Positions 12,201-27,200 of a stretch of 64,000 bases of DNA are shown here, one piece after another. A program made the position numbers and the translations under genes. Each line of letters starts with the position of its first letter. Position 1 is the first letter of the stretch. The notes under the pieces were generated by a model. It ran no database searches. It was not told where the DNA came from and worked only from the letters and a program-made list of their open reading frames with translations. The DNA is from Siderastrea siderea (taxonomy: Eukaryota; Cnidaria; Anthozoa; Scleractinia; Rhizangiidae): assembly GCA_964030785.1 (NCBI GenBank), contig OZ034970.1, positions 1,871,411 to 1,935,410 on the forward strand. Direction: 5' to 3'.

Positions 12201-15200
12201 TAGCACCAAAATGGCGTGAGAATCTTTGGAAAGATCCTCTAAAAAGTCCCAAGACTCCTGATCGATAAACTGCGCATTATCGACAGTAAACAAACATGGC
12301 CGACTAACTGCGAACTGAAAAAAAAAATGACAGTAAGACAATGGGGTTAGGAGTCCATTTTAAGGATGGCCTTTCGGCAAAATGTATCCTTTGGACGATG
12401 TGCGGTCTATGTCAACACTTTTCTTTTTACATTTACATGGTTTTACGATCAAAACGATAGCTTTAACGATAAATGCAAATTTCGTACTAAACTAACGAAT
12501 GAAGTCACTGTTATTTCGACAAAAAATCATGATTTCAGTGTTCACATGTAGGAGAAACATCAAAGAGGCAAAATCATGACTTATACGCACGCAAGAAAAC
12601 GCGAAAGAATGTGCCAAGGACATGTAACCGCTTTACGTCCCGACTGAGTAAAAACTAAAATTCTCAAGGTAGCTCAACCCAAAATTTTTGCCCTCTTTTT
12701 ATTGACGAAAGTTTTTGCACGAAGTTTTACTGGTTGACGCTGATAAGACAAGTTATGGCGAAAAAAGGTGGCACCGAGTATCCTCGTCTGAAGAGAACGT
12801 CATTTATTGGCTGCTGCACGTTTCTTCAGTCACATAACCCCTAGGTGTGAACATATTCTGAGTGGCAAGATACCTTAACACACCTACCTGGTGAACAATG
12901 TCAAACAGCAGCGTGTGAAAATGCTGAGTGATTTTATCTGAATCCAAATGAGCAAAATCAGGATTCGGAAGTATCTAAAGCAAAGAGGTGAGAATAATGA
13001 GGGTCAGTTATTATGTGGCTGCGCTGGTCAGCACTGAAAAGGAGCTTTCTGATTGGTTCCCTGAGCGGTTCGAATTTTCCTATACAGACCGCTAAGATGG
13101 ACAGCTCACGATAAGATCTCACTAATTCGTGTTTTGTGTATGAAGTCTAAACCTTGTTCTTGCTTTCTTGCCTATAATTTTGGCAAAAACCTCTGCGAAA
13201 ATAGCATTATGAAAATCGTTTGTTCCTTTCTTTCGCCTTTGTAGCACGCACTTACTAATCGAAATACGCTTTGCCGTTTAGAATATTTGTAATGAACCAC
13301 AGTAATAAATCCTACGCTAGTTCTACGCTAATCCTACGCTATGTTATTGAACACTAGTTCAATAACATATGTATCATGTATTAACCAGCAAAATGTGTGC
13401 AAGATATAGGAGAAGAATCTTCAAGTTCCATACTTAAAACGTCAAGACAAGGGAATAGTATTTTATCCACGGAACCAAACTGTACTACCATATAATGTTG
13501 GTGAAGTTATCTGGAAGTGACGGTGCTGTCCCAGGAAAATACATTACGTTGATCAGTTTTAATGCTACCGAATTGTTCATGTGATACATTTCATCGCTTT
13601 TGTAAAAATCAACCGCGCCAATTTTCGTCCGCCTGAGTTTACACGCTGGTTACATTGACTGTTGTAGACGTTCTACTTACATGTGTACCAAGCAAATCAT
13701 TCAAAAGAAACATCTTTTCACGCAACTTGAGGTCGGTAATATGCTGCAAGAGCGCATGCTCCTTTTCCGAGGCAGTCCGACATGTGTCCAACTCCAGTAA
13801 GTTTGTTATCAGAGTCTGTACCACATAATAAGGCGTGTGAGCATGCGCCATGTCGGCTTCTACGTAATCTACCCTAAGAAGAAGTGAATAGGGTATATAT
13901 CATTTTGCAACGATTTTAAAAAGGCTTTTATTGTATATATTGGGCAGTAATTAAGTCGATTCGTCTCAGAACCTGTGATATGTAGGCAAAATTATGGCAT
14001 CTGTACAACCGTTATTTCTGAACAACAACTGCAGCATATGTTTTCATGAGGATATGTTTTCATGCATGCTGTAATTTTCGAAGAAAGCCAGATCAGGAGG
14101 AGGATGGTCAATTTGTTATTTCTCAAGATTGGGTTTACGCTTATGATTATTACGTCTTCGCATTTTTCTAAGAAATGTCCCTTTACTATGCCCGTGGGTC
14201 AGTTCTAGACCAAATGGGTTCTTTTAAGTTACCTTCGTATGAGTCACACAACTCTAGCTCAACATTTGTCATAACATAGCTGGTAAATTTGTGTATTAAA
14301 ATTCAATAGCGCGAGCGTGCCTCATAATCCTATTGTGCACGCTGATAACGTCAGCAAACAAATGCCTTGAGAAAAAAAAATTCGCTGCGAGTGAGAATTT
14401 TGCCCTCAAATACGGGGCAATCTTCATTTACACGCATGAATTCACCTGTCAGGTTTTTGACCAATCTAAGACAAGATCGTTGAAGCGTAGCGAAATTTTT
14501 TTCTGAGACGAAAAAACGTGTTGAAGCGCAACAAAGGAAATTTCTCTTTAGACAACTACAGCTTTGAAAATGTTATAAAACAATTGGTTCATACGTCAGC
14601 TGTGCTTCATCGAGATATGAAGCACTTGGGAAGTTTGGAGAGCACTCAAGAAGCTAGATCTTTCGTGCTCTACAAACGTCCCCCGTGCTTCATATCTCGA
14701 TGAAGCACGCTGACGTATGAACCAACTGTTAAATGATTCAGGATGCTCAGGTGGATTAAATTGATCGTTTAGAGATTAGCGGGTATGGAACATAAGAAAC
14801 AAGAACGAACAATATCATACCATACATTACGTTTATCAGTAAAACGAGACGTATGCACTTTTCAGACGAGGTCAGTTTCACTTATTTGGTTTCCTAGGCA
14901 TATCGTGTGGTTATAAGTAACGTCTATCGGGCGTGATATCGAGGAAATGGTCCAAACGATATTTTTGGAGGGCTCAGTTTTGTCAAATGTACTCGCATGC
15001 ACACAAGCTACAATTCGAAGTTCGACAATTGGCAGTAGCCTTCGTACTGTTGGTTTAAGACTCTAGGAGCCAACTGATCCTCAGAAAAATAAAACAAGCT
15101 CTTTTCCTTGCTAGCAGTCGCTGTCATTTTATTGTTGCTTACTTGAAGTCTTCATCCTCTGCGATGTCCATAAGAGCTTCCAAGACTCTTGTTTTGCCGA

Positions 15201-18200
15201 TTCCTCCCTCGCCTTCAATCAGCACCACTCGTCTGTTACCACGTATACGGGAGTCATCGCACTTGATGGCGTGAAGAAGCTCCCTCATCTCGTCTATTTC
15301 TTTTTTTCGCCCTAAAAAAAACTCAAAATAATAAATATTGGTCATTTCGATCTATAATTTGGCAGGCCCTACTTGTTGAAAAAGCTGATAACTTTATCCA
15401 CTGGATAACCCGTAATCTAGCAGATACAAAATGTGGGAAAATCTCCTTCCTCGTCCCTAGGCGTCGCTCCTTATTGTATGATGGTGCGCGTGGCGTTGTG
15501 GGATAGATCGTTCCCACTGGGTCACAAGCTTTGCACGAATTTTTTTTCGCCTACCGATACATATCTTTTTTTTTTTGCAACGCATCTAACATTTACGCAA
15601 GAATTATCATTAATATCATTATTACTTTATTACTTCATTTCTCAGATATGTTCTCTGGATTAAGCGGCATTTAATTAAAGTTTAAGTCATAACTTTCTTA
15701 TAAAAAAGACGAGGATTGTAACACATTTATAACATTACCGTTATTGTAGAATCATGTATAATATTAACAACTAGCTTTCTTTTTGTCGTGTGTCTGTTTA
15801 GTAGTAGATCACAGAAGATGTCAAAATGTGGTATTGATGAACACTGAAAAAGTCGCATAAAATGCTGCAGGCGTCACACTTTTGACATATGTTTTGTGAT
15901 CAATTACAGAAAAGATCGGGACAAGGCAAAAAGGTATCTATTTTATATATTATGCAACTAACAGAAAAGAAAATCAAACTTGCCTTGTAGCGATTGACCT
16001 GTCGAAGCTTGTTCCAGTTTAGGCATTTTCCAAGTCCCCAGTGCTACTTTTAGTTTTGGCTTATTCTTTTCTGCTTTGTTTTTACTTGTTATAAACCCTT
16101 TCATTTAAACTTCAGTTTTTTTTCAACAACTTCACTTGCGTCTCGTAATGATGGCAACGGCTTTGGAGATTTTCTCCAGTTGAGGGAATTTTAAAGTCAC
16201 AACTGAAAACAGTTCGTTTTGGTATTATGTTTTCCTATATACTTGTAAACAGCTTCTGCTACTAAACGGTTTTCAAGGCCTTCCCTTTGCTGCATCCGAA
16301 ATATAAATCTCACAAACGTTTTCAAAACTGAGCGCAATGTTTTACTCTAATAGATCTTAGGCAACGACCAATCACAGAAGGTGTAGCATTTTAGTATATT
16401 GTATATAAGAAAATGACGATAAGAAAAGTCCTGTATGACTTATTATTTTAAAAAGCGTTCTCATTTAAATATGGTTGAAAAATATTACAGTTATTATTTT
16501 ACTTAATTTTCTATCTAAAATATATTTATATACAAGAAAGAAAGGAGATATTTTATAGTATAACTATTGATAATTTTAAATATCAGGGAAAATGTGTGGT
16601 AGTTTTGATTGAACAGAAAGCAAGATATCACCATTTTTTAATATGTTTTGTTGTATGAAAAATATCAAACAGCTGTTGTTGTAATAAAGTGTAAAGTGTT
16701 ACAATATTCTTCCTTCAACTTATTTTTAGCCAATGACGTCACGTTAGTGACGTCATATGGCTACTGTCAGAGCCTAAAAATCAACGATATACGTGAGACG
16801 AAAGTGAGACGAAAGTGAGACGTCTGTCTTACGATTTGTGAGGCTGGGGGGATATTCTGTGAGACGATGGGTGGGGGTGTGCACCAGGAGACTGAAACTC
16901 TTACCTTATCAGCGGCACAAACCCATACAGCTTATACTATAGGAGTACGTCCTCCGGGCTTTGAAGTGTTTTGCATTCGCAAGTGTGGATCTACTTCGAA
17001 TGCCTGTTTTGTGTACGTGAGGTCTGGCAGGATTTTATTCGCGTTGTAGTCCTGTGTTTACTTAACTGAAGTACAAATTTCCACAGCAGCAAATACAAGA
17101 CGGACTTGCCAATTTGAGATGTTGTATGAACAGAACGTGGAAATAAATGTTACTTCGATCCCTAATTATAAACAGTGAAAGAGACAGTATTTAAAGCCCA
17201 AGTTAATAACGATAGTGAAAAGACTAGAGTAAAACAGCATAAACTTTTTCGGGATTATCTCTCGGTAACAGCGAATCTAAAATTTGCAGTGTCATTTTTG
17301 AGTGCGTGTTATAAAACATGAACCCATTTAAAACTAAATCGGAAATTGCGTGGCTTGTTGCTAGCTATTCTTAAAACTGAAAAAACTTGAATGAAACTAG
17401 TATTAAAATCCAAGTCACAGTGGTGATCAAGGAATTAGAGGATGGATGTAGTAAAATCTTTACAAGATACTAAACGTTATTTCGGGGTTATTCACAGCTC
17501 AAAGTGTAAAGCGTATGTTGAGCAAATTTGCATAGTTGACAGCTGTAATTTCAGTCGTAGGAATGTAACGTAACACTTAAAACATCTCGAACCGACCGAA
17601 ACAGTACCGAAAGATTAACAACAACAGATATGTGACAAAGCATTCTAATAGAGACCTGTTGGATCTACTGGAAAGCGAGCTGAATTTGAACATTTTCGTT
17701 CTGTTCGAAGGCAAAGCAAACGAAATTTATTCGGCTGTAGGTTGAGACTCAAAATAAACACGTGCGCTAAAAATAACTTTGTACCGTGGGAAAGTTACAA
17801 ATGTAAACATACTCTGGTCGATTTGTGAAGCAAAAAGACGAAAATTATTATAGCCGACTTGATTACAGAGCAAGCAACTTCAATCAACAGGGGAAATAAA
17901 TATAGTTGCAAAACTATTTCAGTCGTGTTTATAAACGCTAGTACAAACCGATTTCGAACGAAAATATTGTGGACACAAGAAACGCCGTTTGATGGCAGAC
18001 TCCTGTTTTGACAATACAATGTACTAAGAACGTAAGTGGTTGACTGAAACGTCTGAAACCTTACAAATTAAACAAAGTAAAGCGAGTCGCGTGTCACGCA
18101 AATCACGCAGAGCGTCGAAACGGCACCCTTTAGAAAGATGACCGTTTATGGGCACTGAAAAGTATTGGATATTCGCCGGTAGAAGTAAGAAATTAAAAGG

Positions 18201-21200
18201 TTCAACTGCAACTTGCATTTATTTCTGAAGTAAAATTGTTAACTTTCCACTGATCTTTGCCTAAATTATGTATGCAATATTTTTCGACGGTGAGTTTAAG
18301 TTTAAGTTTACTTGTTTTTGTCTCTGTTCTTTGAAGAACCGTGAAATAAAGAGCTTTCTTCGGTTTCTTTACTCCGCCTAGTCACGCTGCTGAATCATTA
18401 CCAGGTTTTATAGTGGATAACCACAAGATCTTTTTGGTGGTGGTGGTGGGGGGGGGGGGGGGTTGGGGCTGAGGGGTTAGGGAGGACTTACCGGAGATGT
18501 AAAGTCCCATAGGTTGTCAGGATAAATTTCACCATATTGTGAAAAAAACTGTCATTGGTTCTGCGCGCATTGCGTGCCTATGTTTCTTTACGTTGCCCTT
18601 TAATGCCATGCATGTCACTTCCGTTGCACGAATTTTTTTTTAGGCATAACCGCTTGCAGGAATTTTTTTTTAGACAAGTTTCCCTTGTAGGAATTTTTTT
18701 TGGGTAAAAGTCACCCCCCTCCCCCCCTCCCGATATTTCTAATGGTCCGTCCCTTAGACGGTACGACTTTTGCTTACGACTGTCACATGCGACTTTTGTA
18801 GCGCGCGCTGCTCGCATTAAGCAAAGATCGTATACAACTCGCCACAATGACATTTTGATTGTGGTTACGACTGTCGTAGGGTTTTAAAACATGTTTCAAA
18901 ATCCTGCGACATTTTTCGTGTTGTGTGCAACTGCCGTGAAGATGTTGTACGTCTGACTTAGACGGCATGATTCGTGTTGTAGACGTGACGTGAGCAAGTC
19001 GCATACTACAGTCGTAAGGAAAAATCGTACTGTCCAAATCGGCCCTTAGACGACCATCCAATATGTCCAGCCTAAGTGGTCACTTATACAAGAGGTCAGT
19101 CCGTAAAGGGCCTAGATTTCCAGCCATTAGGCTGCATGTCAAATCCTTTCCCAAAAATGTTTTAAACCGTACGACATTACCCAGCCAAAGAATTTCAAGA
19201 ATGAGTTTCGAACAGAAAAAATTAGTGCTGCTAGTGCTAAGGTGCTGCTGTGGTCACTAGAAGCGACAAATAAACCCTTTTAGGCATTATTATCCAATTT
19301 TGTCCATTTATACAGTCAGATCCAATCACGAGTCAACTGGTCGCTTACCGGAGGTTAAAACAAAAAACAAAACCAAAAAAATTCAAATGATCAGCCTAAA
19401 AAGAGAGTAATTTGATTGAGAAAAGATTGGTAGTTTTGGTAACAGGTGGTCTCACATGGAGGTCTGACTGTATTGCTAACGGCTCAATGGGGTTAATTCG
19501 CTGTGAACTGTGAAATGCCCTACAAATGAGATGAGCGTTCAATTCAAGGTATTTTAACCGACAAATGGGGGTGCTGTTTGTCGTCGACATTGAATGCTTC
19601 ACCTAAAATTGAGCTGAAGAGCTGAGTCAAGGACTCCAAAATACTATTTGTCGTACTATTCGCTTCAACGGCCAAAGTCAAACACCCATATTTCAGTATC
19701 TTCTGAAAAAAACCAAGGATGGTAACGGAAGATAACTTGCGATCGAAACAAAGGGTATAGCTACGCCTTTTTGGCTACTACCAGGATTAAAATGATATTC
19801 TGTATATGTTGTGGTGAAGTAAGTGAAAGCAAGTGGAACCTTGACTCCGAATGTCTGACCTGATTTCAACGACGTATTTCAAGTTAAAACGCTTCATCTC
19901 TCCAAATAGTTCTCCAGGACAGTCAACTGGAGGTTATTCCCCAACAACAACTCCAACGTTTGTTAAAAATATTTTCTCACAGACATTACAAGGTAGACTC
20001 ACCCAGAATGGGATAATCATACTCTTCCTCTTCAACCTCTCGGCTGCGGAAATAAGCAGGCTAAGTTCAATGTATCTGTACTATAACTGATTGTTGGTCA
20101 TTCTTTAAAAAGGAATGCTGTTTGAAGGGAGTCAGTTCAGAGGGACTGAACCTTGTCTAACTTTTACCCAGGCCGTACTTCTCTTCGGCTTCCTATTGGT
20201 ATTTCTTTGTTGTTGAAGTTCTCGTTGCTCGGTTTCTTTGTTTTTTTTACTATCAGTTCAAACATAGCTTTATTGCTGTGTCGTCCCCAGTCGTCTTCAT
20301 GACGTGTGCGAGGTGTGATAGCAAGGGGTGATCGCCTTCTCGCTACCCATCACACCTCGCACTCCCATCCCGCGCGCGTCAATCAACAACAACAACAACA
20401 ACAACAACAACTGGTTACATCACAAATTTGTGGTTCCACCCGCAAATTAACTTGGGCTATTCGAGGCGGGTTAAAACTATAATACCAAAAATAACAAAGA
20501 ACAAAATTAACTATTACTATACATATTATGTGTAACAAAACTACCTAACACTCCGTTGAGGAAGAAGAGAAATAAACTAAATTAAATTAAGAAGATTTAA
20601 ATAGCTTTAAATCATGAAGACGACTGGAACGAGTCAGGCCTGTCTTTTATTGCTGGTGTTGCTGTTTGTTTGTTTTCGGCTTAATTACAGCTCCGTTTGT
20701 CTGTGATTAAATCTTTTAATTTGGACAGCCCACTGGCATTTTAAACGAAGACACGTCCAGAGGACAACTTGGCAATATCGAATTTAAATACCCTAATAAA
20801 GACATTTACAGCCTATCGCCAATTGAAGATTTTAAGCTCACGTGAACTGCTATTTGCCAGGGTTTTCCGCTACTGCCGGCCATATTTAATATCATGGAGG
20901 CCCTGGGAAAGAGTTTTTTGAAATCAGTAGGAAAGCGTAGTTGGTTTTCTATTGGTAACAACCGTTGGGAACACGGATAAAACAGTTGAAGATATTTTGT
21001 GATAGGTTTACAGTATCAGCAGTTTCCACCAAACCCGGTGGAAAAGGTTTTCTATTACCGGGTACAACGTACTCAATTGAACCCAAACCGGTCGACGTTT
21101 GAAAGATTGGCCCCAGTGTATAATTTAACATGACAACGCCACTTTGCCACGCGTTAAACATTACGATTGGACCAACCGCTTCAACACGTGAGACATGTAT

Positions 21201-24200
21201 TACGCCAACGGCAATGTATTCTGAACTGCTCAAGATGGCTGGTGTGTTTTGAATAAGTTAATTATACTTAGTGGTTCGGCCACTGATGACTTACTTCCGT
21301 GTTTGACTATCAGCCCATTACACCTAATGGTACACGACATATTTGTCAGCCTAATTCCTTCAACCACGACACACATAACGGCACTCACTCGTGGTGTTTG
21401 TTGTATTCCCTCACTGTTCCTGGTTCAGCGATACCCTTTAGCTTTACAAACGGCAAGATGACGAAATCTTCCTTCTTTAACTTGGATTTTCCTGACCTGT
21501 AGGTATCGTCATCACAAGACAGGACCCCAGGGTAGTTCACCATTAGTCTGGCTGCCATGTTTACTTTCCTGCCGATAACTGTTCAAATGCAGGGGACAAA
21601 AACTTTGTCTTAAATCAAGTAGCACCCTTAAGTGCTATTTTACGACTAAAAATGGTAAAAGCCTGTATTAATTTATTGCCACAAAACATAATAGACATTT
21701 GAAAACAAGAGAAAATGGCAGAAAGCATGAACCGAAGGCAACGCCTTGTACAGTTCTTGAACGTTCTTAATTGCCTAAAATGTCTTCTGACATTATATAC
21801 ATAACACATGATTTTGCTTCTACGTATTTTTTTATTTTAAGACTATTTTAAGACTAAAAGTATACTGATCAAAACCAGCCAATCAATGATTTCAGTCTTT
21901 AAATGGCCAAATTAACACCACGATTAATTGGCCGATAAGATCAATAACCAGAGACAAAAATACCATCCACTAATAATACACTATCTACGTGACTCTTATG
22001 ACGTCCGCCTGGGTGATTCAAACGTCAGTCAGTGTCACCAGCAACAGTCCTAAACTCAGGACTACACTCACTCGGATGATTGTACTACCCTTTAAGCCTT
22101 GTCATCATTATACAAATCCCCCTTACTGACCTTCATACATTTAATTGATTACTAATTGGGAGAACTCGTTCAAACATCTAGGGAATTCATCACTGGTGAT
22201 CATTTCCTAAATTCTCAGAAAATTTATGCTGCAGGGTAACTATTGGGATTTTTTAATTTAGGGACTAGACGGACACTGAGATCCTTGAGTTCGAACCCAG
22301 CATACACTAAGATACTAGTTTTAGTTAAACATATTTTTAAGTCTTAAATATTACTCAGAAACACTAAAAGCTAGTGAAGACAGTCAGGAGAACCAAAGGT
22401 TTTTATTTCATACCTGTATACTCGTGTCTGTCCCTGTGTCCTACAACACCACAGAACGCACGACCAGTAGTCACACCGATAGATTCGTTACTAAAACATA
22501 AAATGCAATATTCATCAATAACCATTTACCAAACTAGTGCTGAGGGATACCACCTAGGTATTGGCGCTCCTGGTTGCCTAGGGTCAATTATTTAGACGAC
22601 GTCTAACATAGACCGTGGTTTAAGGCCGATGGCAATAAACGAACCCCTACATCTGCTTACAAGTGGGTTATTTGAAGGAGGCAAATGTTCTTGTGCTAAA
22701 TGTCTGCTTGACATTTATACAGTAAAGAAAGTTTCCATATCCGGGTTGGCCAGATTAAAATCAATTTAGACCACAGTTTTGTAAAACCACGTCTAAACTT
22801 TGTTTAAATAACGTGGCCATAATTTCTGTGGTAAGCTGGTTTCATGTGAACATTCCTTTAAGACGCAATCTGATCGGCAATCCAAGGGGCCGACAGGAAT
22901 AATATCTTTCACAGTTTTCGCACTATATATCGTAACTAGTACTAAATATCTACAACACCACCTCGCCTTAAGGTGTTTCGATACAGTTTTTTTGGGACCA
23001 TACCTAACTTTTTGAATCGGCTCTTAGACAGTTTTCTCCTCGTCAGATCAACGTGAAATTTGCAATACTTGTTGGTTTTGGATTGAACTTTGGTGTGGTT
23101 TACATTTTGTAAAAATCGATATTTCCATGACAACGATAAACAAAAATCCTCGAAAACAGTAAAATTAAAATTTTGCACGATCCAGATTTCGCTTTGAAAA
23201 GCAAATACCAGCATCATAAACTGTGGTGTATGGCAAACAAAATATACAAGAACAAAAAAATTCTGTGTGTTTGTTTTGAAGTAAATCGCAAAAACATTTT
23301 CAACCTTAGTAAATACTGTTAAAATGTGTCTTTTAATTAATGTTTTACGCCTAGAAAGTTTTGTTGAAACTGGTGTTCGCGATCTCGAGAACGACTTGTT
23401 TTTCTAAGATTATTCGCGTAATAATTTTGTGGTAAATTTTTAATTTGAGCGCTTTTGCGGAAATCTTAAGAACGGCTCGATAGATTTTTTTAAAACATTA
23501 AACATGCGTGCTTGACGATGTGACCAATTTTAGTTTTGAGTCTTATTAACATTGATTCACTGGAACACTTTTAGATTTAACGTTAAAGAGGATGTATGAA
23601 CCGACGGAAAGGCTTGCGTTACATATAAACAGTTGGCAAGTAAATGCTAATATATTCAAAGTAATGCGCAATACATTCTTCCGTGATTTTTACTTTTCGT
23701 TGTAATCTGCAGTGCAACAAAGAACAAAGAAACCAGATAAAAATCACAGGGCAATGAATATAACGCATTACTTTGAATATATTAGCATCTACTTGCCAAC
23801 TGTGAATTTGTAACGCAACCTTCTCCGTCGGTTCATACATCCTCTTTAACGTTAAATCTAAAAGTGTTCCAGTGAATCAATGTTAATAAGACTCAAAACT
23901 AAAATTGGTCACTTCGTCAAGCACGCATGTTTAATGTTTTAAAAGAATCTATCGAGCTGTTCTTAAGATTTTCGCAAAAGAGCTCAAATTAAAAAATTAC
24001 CACAAAATTATTACGCGAATAATCTTAGAAAAACAAGTCGTTCTCGAGATCGCGAACACCAGTTTCAACAAAACCTTCTAGTCGTAAAATAGTAAGTAAA
24101 AGACACATTTTAACAGTATTTACTAGCCATTTCATCAAAGCGTTGATTATTTTTCGGTGCATTTACTATTACTAGGCAAAAACTAAGGTTGAAAATGTTT

Positions 24201-27200
24201 TTGCGATTTACTTCAAAACAAACATACAGAATTCTTTTGTTCTTGTATAGTTTGTTTGCCATACGCCACAGTTTAAGATGCTGGTATTTGCTTTTCAAAG
24301 CGAAATCTGGATCGTGCAAAATTTCAATTTTACTGTTTTCGAGGATTTTTGTTTATCGTTGTCATGGAAATATCGATTTTTACAAAATGTAAACCACGCC
24401 AAAGTTCAATCCAAAACCAACAAGTATTGCAAATTTCACGTTGATCTGACAAGGAGAAGACTGTCTAAGAGCCGATTCAAAAAGTTAGGTATGGTCCCAA
24501 AAAAACTGTATCGAAACACCTTACCAAGTATTAACAAGCGATGCTATTATTAAAAACATGAATATATGAAATTCATATATTTGAACTGCGGAATGAAGAA
24601 ATAAATGTAAAGAAGATCCTCGCAGTTATTAACGCAACTTATGCAGTTGCGAAAAGAAAGCCTGAAAAAATCAGATGCTATTATTATCGGTCATGCTGGT
24701 GAGTCCACAAGCATGACATAGTCGCAAATCGCTGCATGAGATTTTGTTTTTTGTTGTTTTCTTTTCTGTGGCTTTGCCTTTAGTTGTTGTTGTTGTTTCA
24801 CCTTTGTTTCTATCTTGCTTTGTAAAATCGTGCATGGCAGAAACGTTGCAACCGACGTAGTTTGGTGGCTGTAAACTTAGAAGGAGTGAAGCAAGATAAT
24901 CACGCGTTACTCACGTGATTTCCATGATCTGGTGCAGAGCGTCCAGGATCCTGTGTCCTGCCTTCAGCGCACGCGCAGGATCATCTTCGTGCTTATCCCC
25001 TGGTAAACCAAATATCACTATGAACGTGCAGCCCTGTTGGAAAATACGGTGACAATATAGCTCCATCAGAATCTGCCTTACAATGTAACTGATGAGAATG
25101 ATTTCGAGATTAAACCACTGAGTACTCTTCTCTTTTTTTCTTTCTTTTTTTTCCCCACGTCCTCAAAACAGAGCTCCAGTGTAGAAAACAGCTCTGGATT
25201 GGACAATTGCTCCGGAGTGGTCGACAAGTGGTCGAAAATGAACAACAAAAATCGTCAACTATGAGAAATTATTTCTCAAGGCCTTTTAGCCTAAAGATAT
25301 TTTGTTACCTTATCAAAAGAGAAGACTTTGTTCAGATTCCCTGCAAGTGATAATACATAAAAACGTTTAAGAAATTGGGTATCAAGTAGCCCGACAATTT
25401 TCCATATTGGAAAAAAGAAGTTAAGGAGAATTAAAACGTTTAATTTGTACCTCTAAGTCTCCTCGAACATTCGTAAATAACCTCGAAAGCCTTCTGTAGG
25501 GCCCATGAATGAGAGTTTCCTTTTAAGGGTAGCACCATATTTATGAACAGCACAGAGACCTGGCGCATTTCTGATAACCATTCTAGGTCCTGGCCATGAT
25601 CGATCTACATTATAGTAAAACAAAAATTAAATCCAACAGTGTGAAAAGAATAATGGGCTTAGATCAGCGAGTTATAGGTACCTAGTTAAAATCACAAAAA
25701 AACGCAATTGCTCTGATCCAAAGTTACCTCAATTCAGTGGCGTCAACTTTGAAATCAGTTTCTCCTTGGAGATTTCCATAATATGTTTATCAGTTCTTTT
25801 AGTTTTCATTCAAATAAGAATGTAAAAACCTCGATCGACTGAAGGTTAGTCCTGGTTATGAATAATATAGATGCGCTGCGAACAACCGGGCACTATCGAA
25901 CAGCTGAACGATTGACGCAAAAACGGAATCTTTCAAACGCCAGTCGCAGATCGGGTGCAATACCTTTGAGAGGACAGGTTTGGGGACGTAAGCACGAAGA
26001 TCAGCAATATCATGGTCATTGAGTTTGCTGTAAATATCAGTGCGATGATCTGAGGACAAAGCAGATAAAAGCTTTCTAATAAAACAGGCCAATATGAGAC
26101 GTTTTGTGCCTACGTAAATTCATTATTAATACTTTATTTTACCCATATGTAGCTCAACAGAGAAGATTCAAGGCTTCAAAAATATTTGGCATGGGTCACT
26201 AAATACTTGCAATTGTGGTTGGCGATTAGGAAGAGAACAAGTTGAATGCTAAAGTTATAAAAAGGTCTCGAACGAAAAAACAGTTGAAAGGGTGCGAGCG
26301 AAGTGTAATTTCCACCCAAAGTGCAACTTTCTAGGGCCCACGTATTTCATATTCCTGCTCGAATTTTCCAGAATGGAAGTAAGGTTTGCTCACGTCCAGT
26401 TTGCATTTCACGTACCCGGATCGTGAAAACTTTCGCTTTTCAGCAGCTCTCCTGTGGTGTTACAAATGCGCTCCTTCTGTTCGGGCTGACTTTTCTTGCT
26501 ATATAGTCTGGGAAGCTTTAGTTGTGGATGATAGCGTGAAAGCAAAGTCCCCACATGAGGTGCAAATATTCTCTTGGCCACTGATGGCGTCGATAGTAGC
26601 ACAGCATTGGTTGATAACAAGCCAGACATGAGACCCAAGTGTACCCCTGTTGGGTCTACTGTGGTTAATGTGGAAGACTCTTCTTCTACTCTGGCTCCGG
26701 CGACCTAAAGACGCCGACCCAACAGAAAAATGTAGGTATCCTTTGGCTCATTTTGAAATTGAGATTGTGGGGAGCGCAGCGAACAAAAAAATGCAGACGA
26801 AAAAAAAAACAGAGAAAACTGGGAAAAGAGAACTAAGGAACATCTCGTTCTCATTCGAGCGCCACCTTTTTCTTCGCATCTTTTCAATATAAGGGATTGG
26901 AGTTCGACTGATAATGTCACCAAACTTTTTTCTTTTGTCTTGGAATCGTAGCAATCTCAGCAGCAATCTCAGAACTCGACCTTGTCTTTGAAAACGACTC
27001 CATCTTATATGGGGGAAAATTATATATCGGGAGCGGGGATGGCGCAGTGGTTAGAGCGCTTGCCTCCCACCAATAACGTTAACTTGGATTTACCATTAAC
27101 ATTACCATTACCATTACCATTAAGGGCATGGTTTTTAAATCCAGTAAGTATGCTTAAACTGGATTTACCATTACCATTACCATCACCATTACCATTACCA

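Larger units (their letters stand above)
16085..21388. other. Large sAC intron, repeat-rich, no gene seen
   Basis: This 5.3-kb intron between exons 12 and 13 has no exon that I could place. It holds an AT-rich stretch (16,400-16,700), a poly-G tract near 18,446-18,462, repeats at 18,590-19,050, a TIR element at 20,287-20,627 and an unexplained 94-codon frame at 20,949-21,233. Confidence 0.7.

Noticed and set aside
21615..21809. Minus-strand frame containing MFCGNKLIQ, resembling the cyclase FCG motif
   Set aside because: The true C2 motif AFCGVVGH lies at 22,414-22,490 with correct phase; the resemblance is chance.
22942..24553. Two matching frames of about 90 codons, one on each strand
   Set aside because: They are mirror copies within the large palindrome; no domain and no splice context, so not called as genes.
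27030..27068. Possible tRNA gene
   Set aside because: Only the A-box half is present; no B box, anticodon stem or acceptor stem can be formed.
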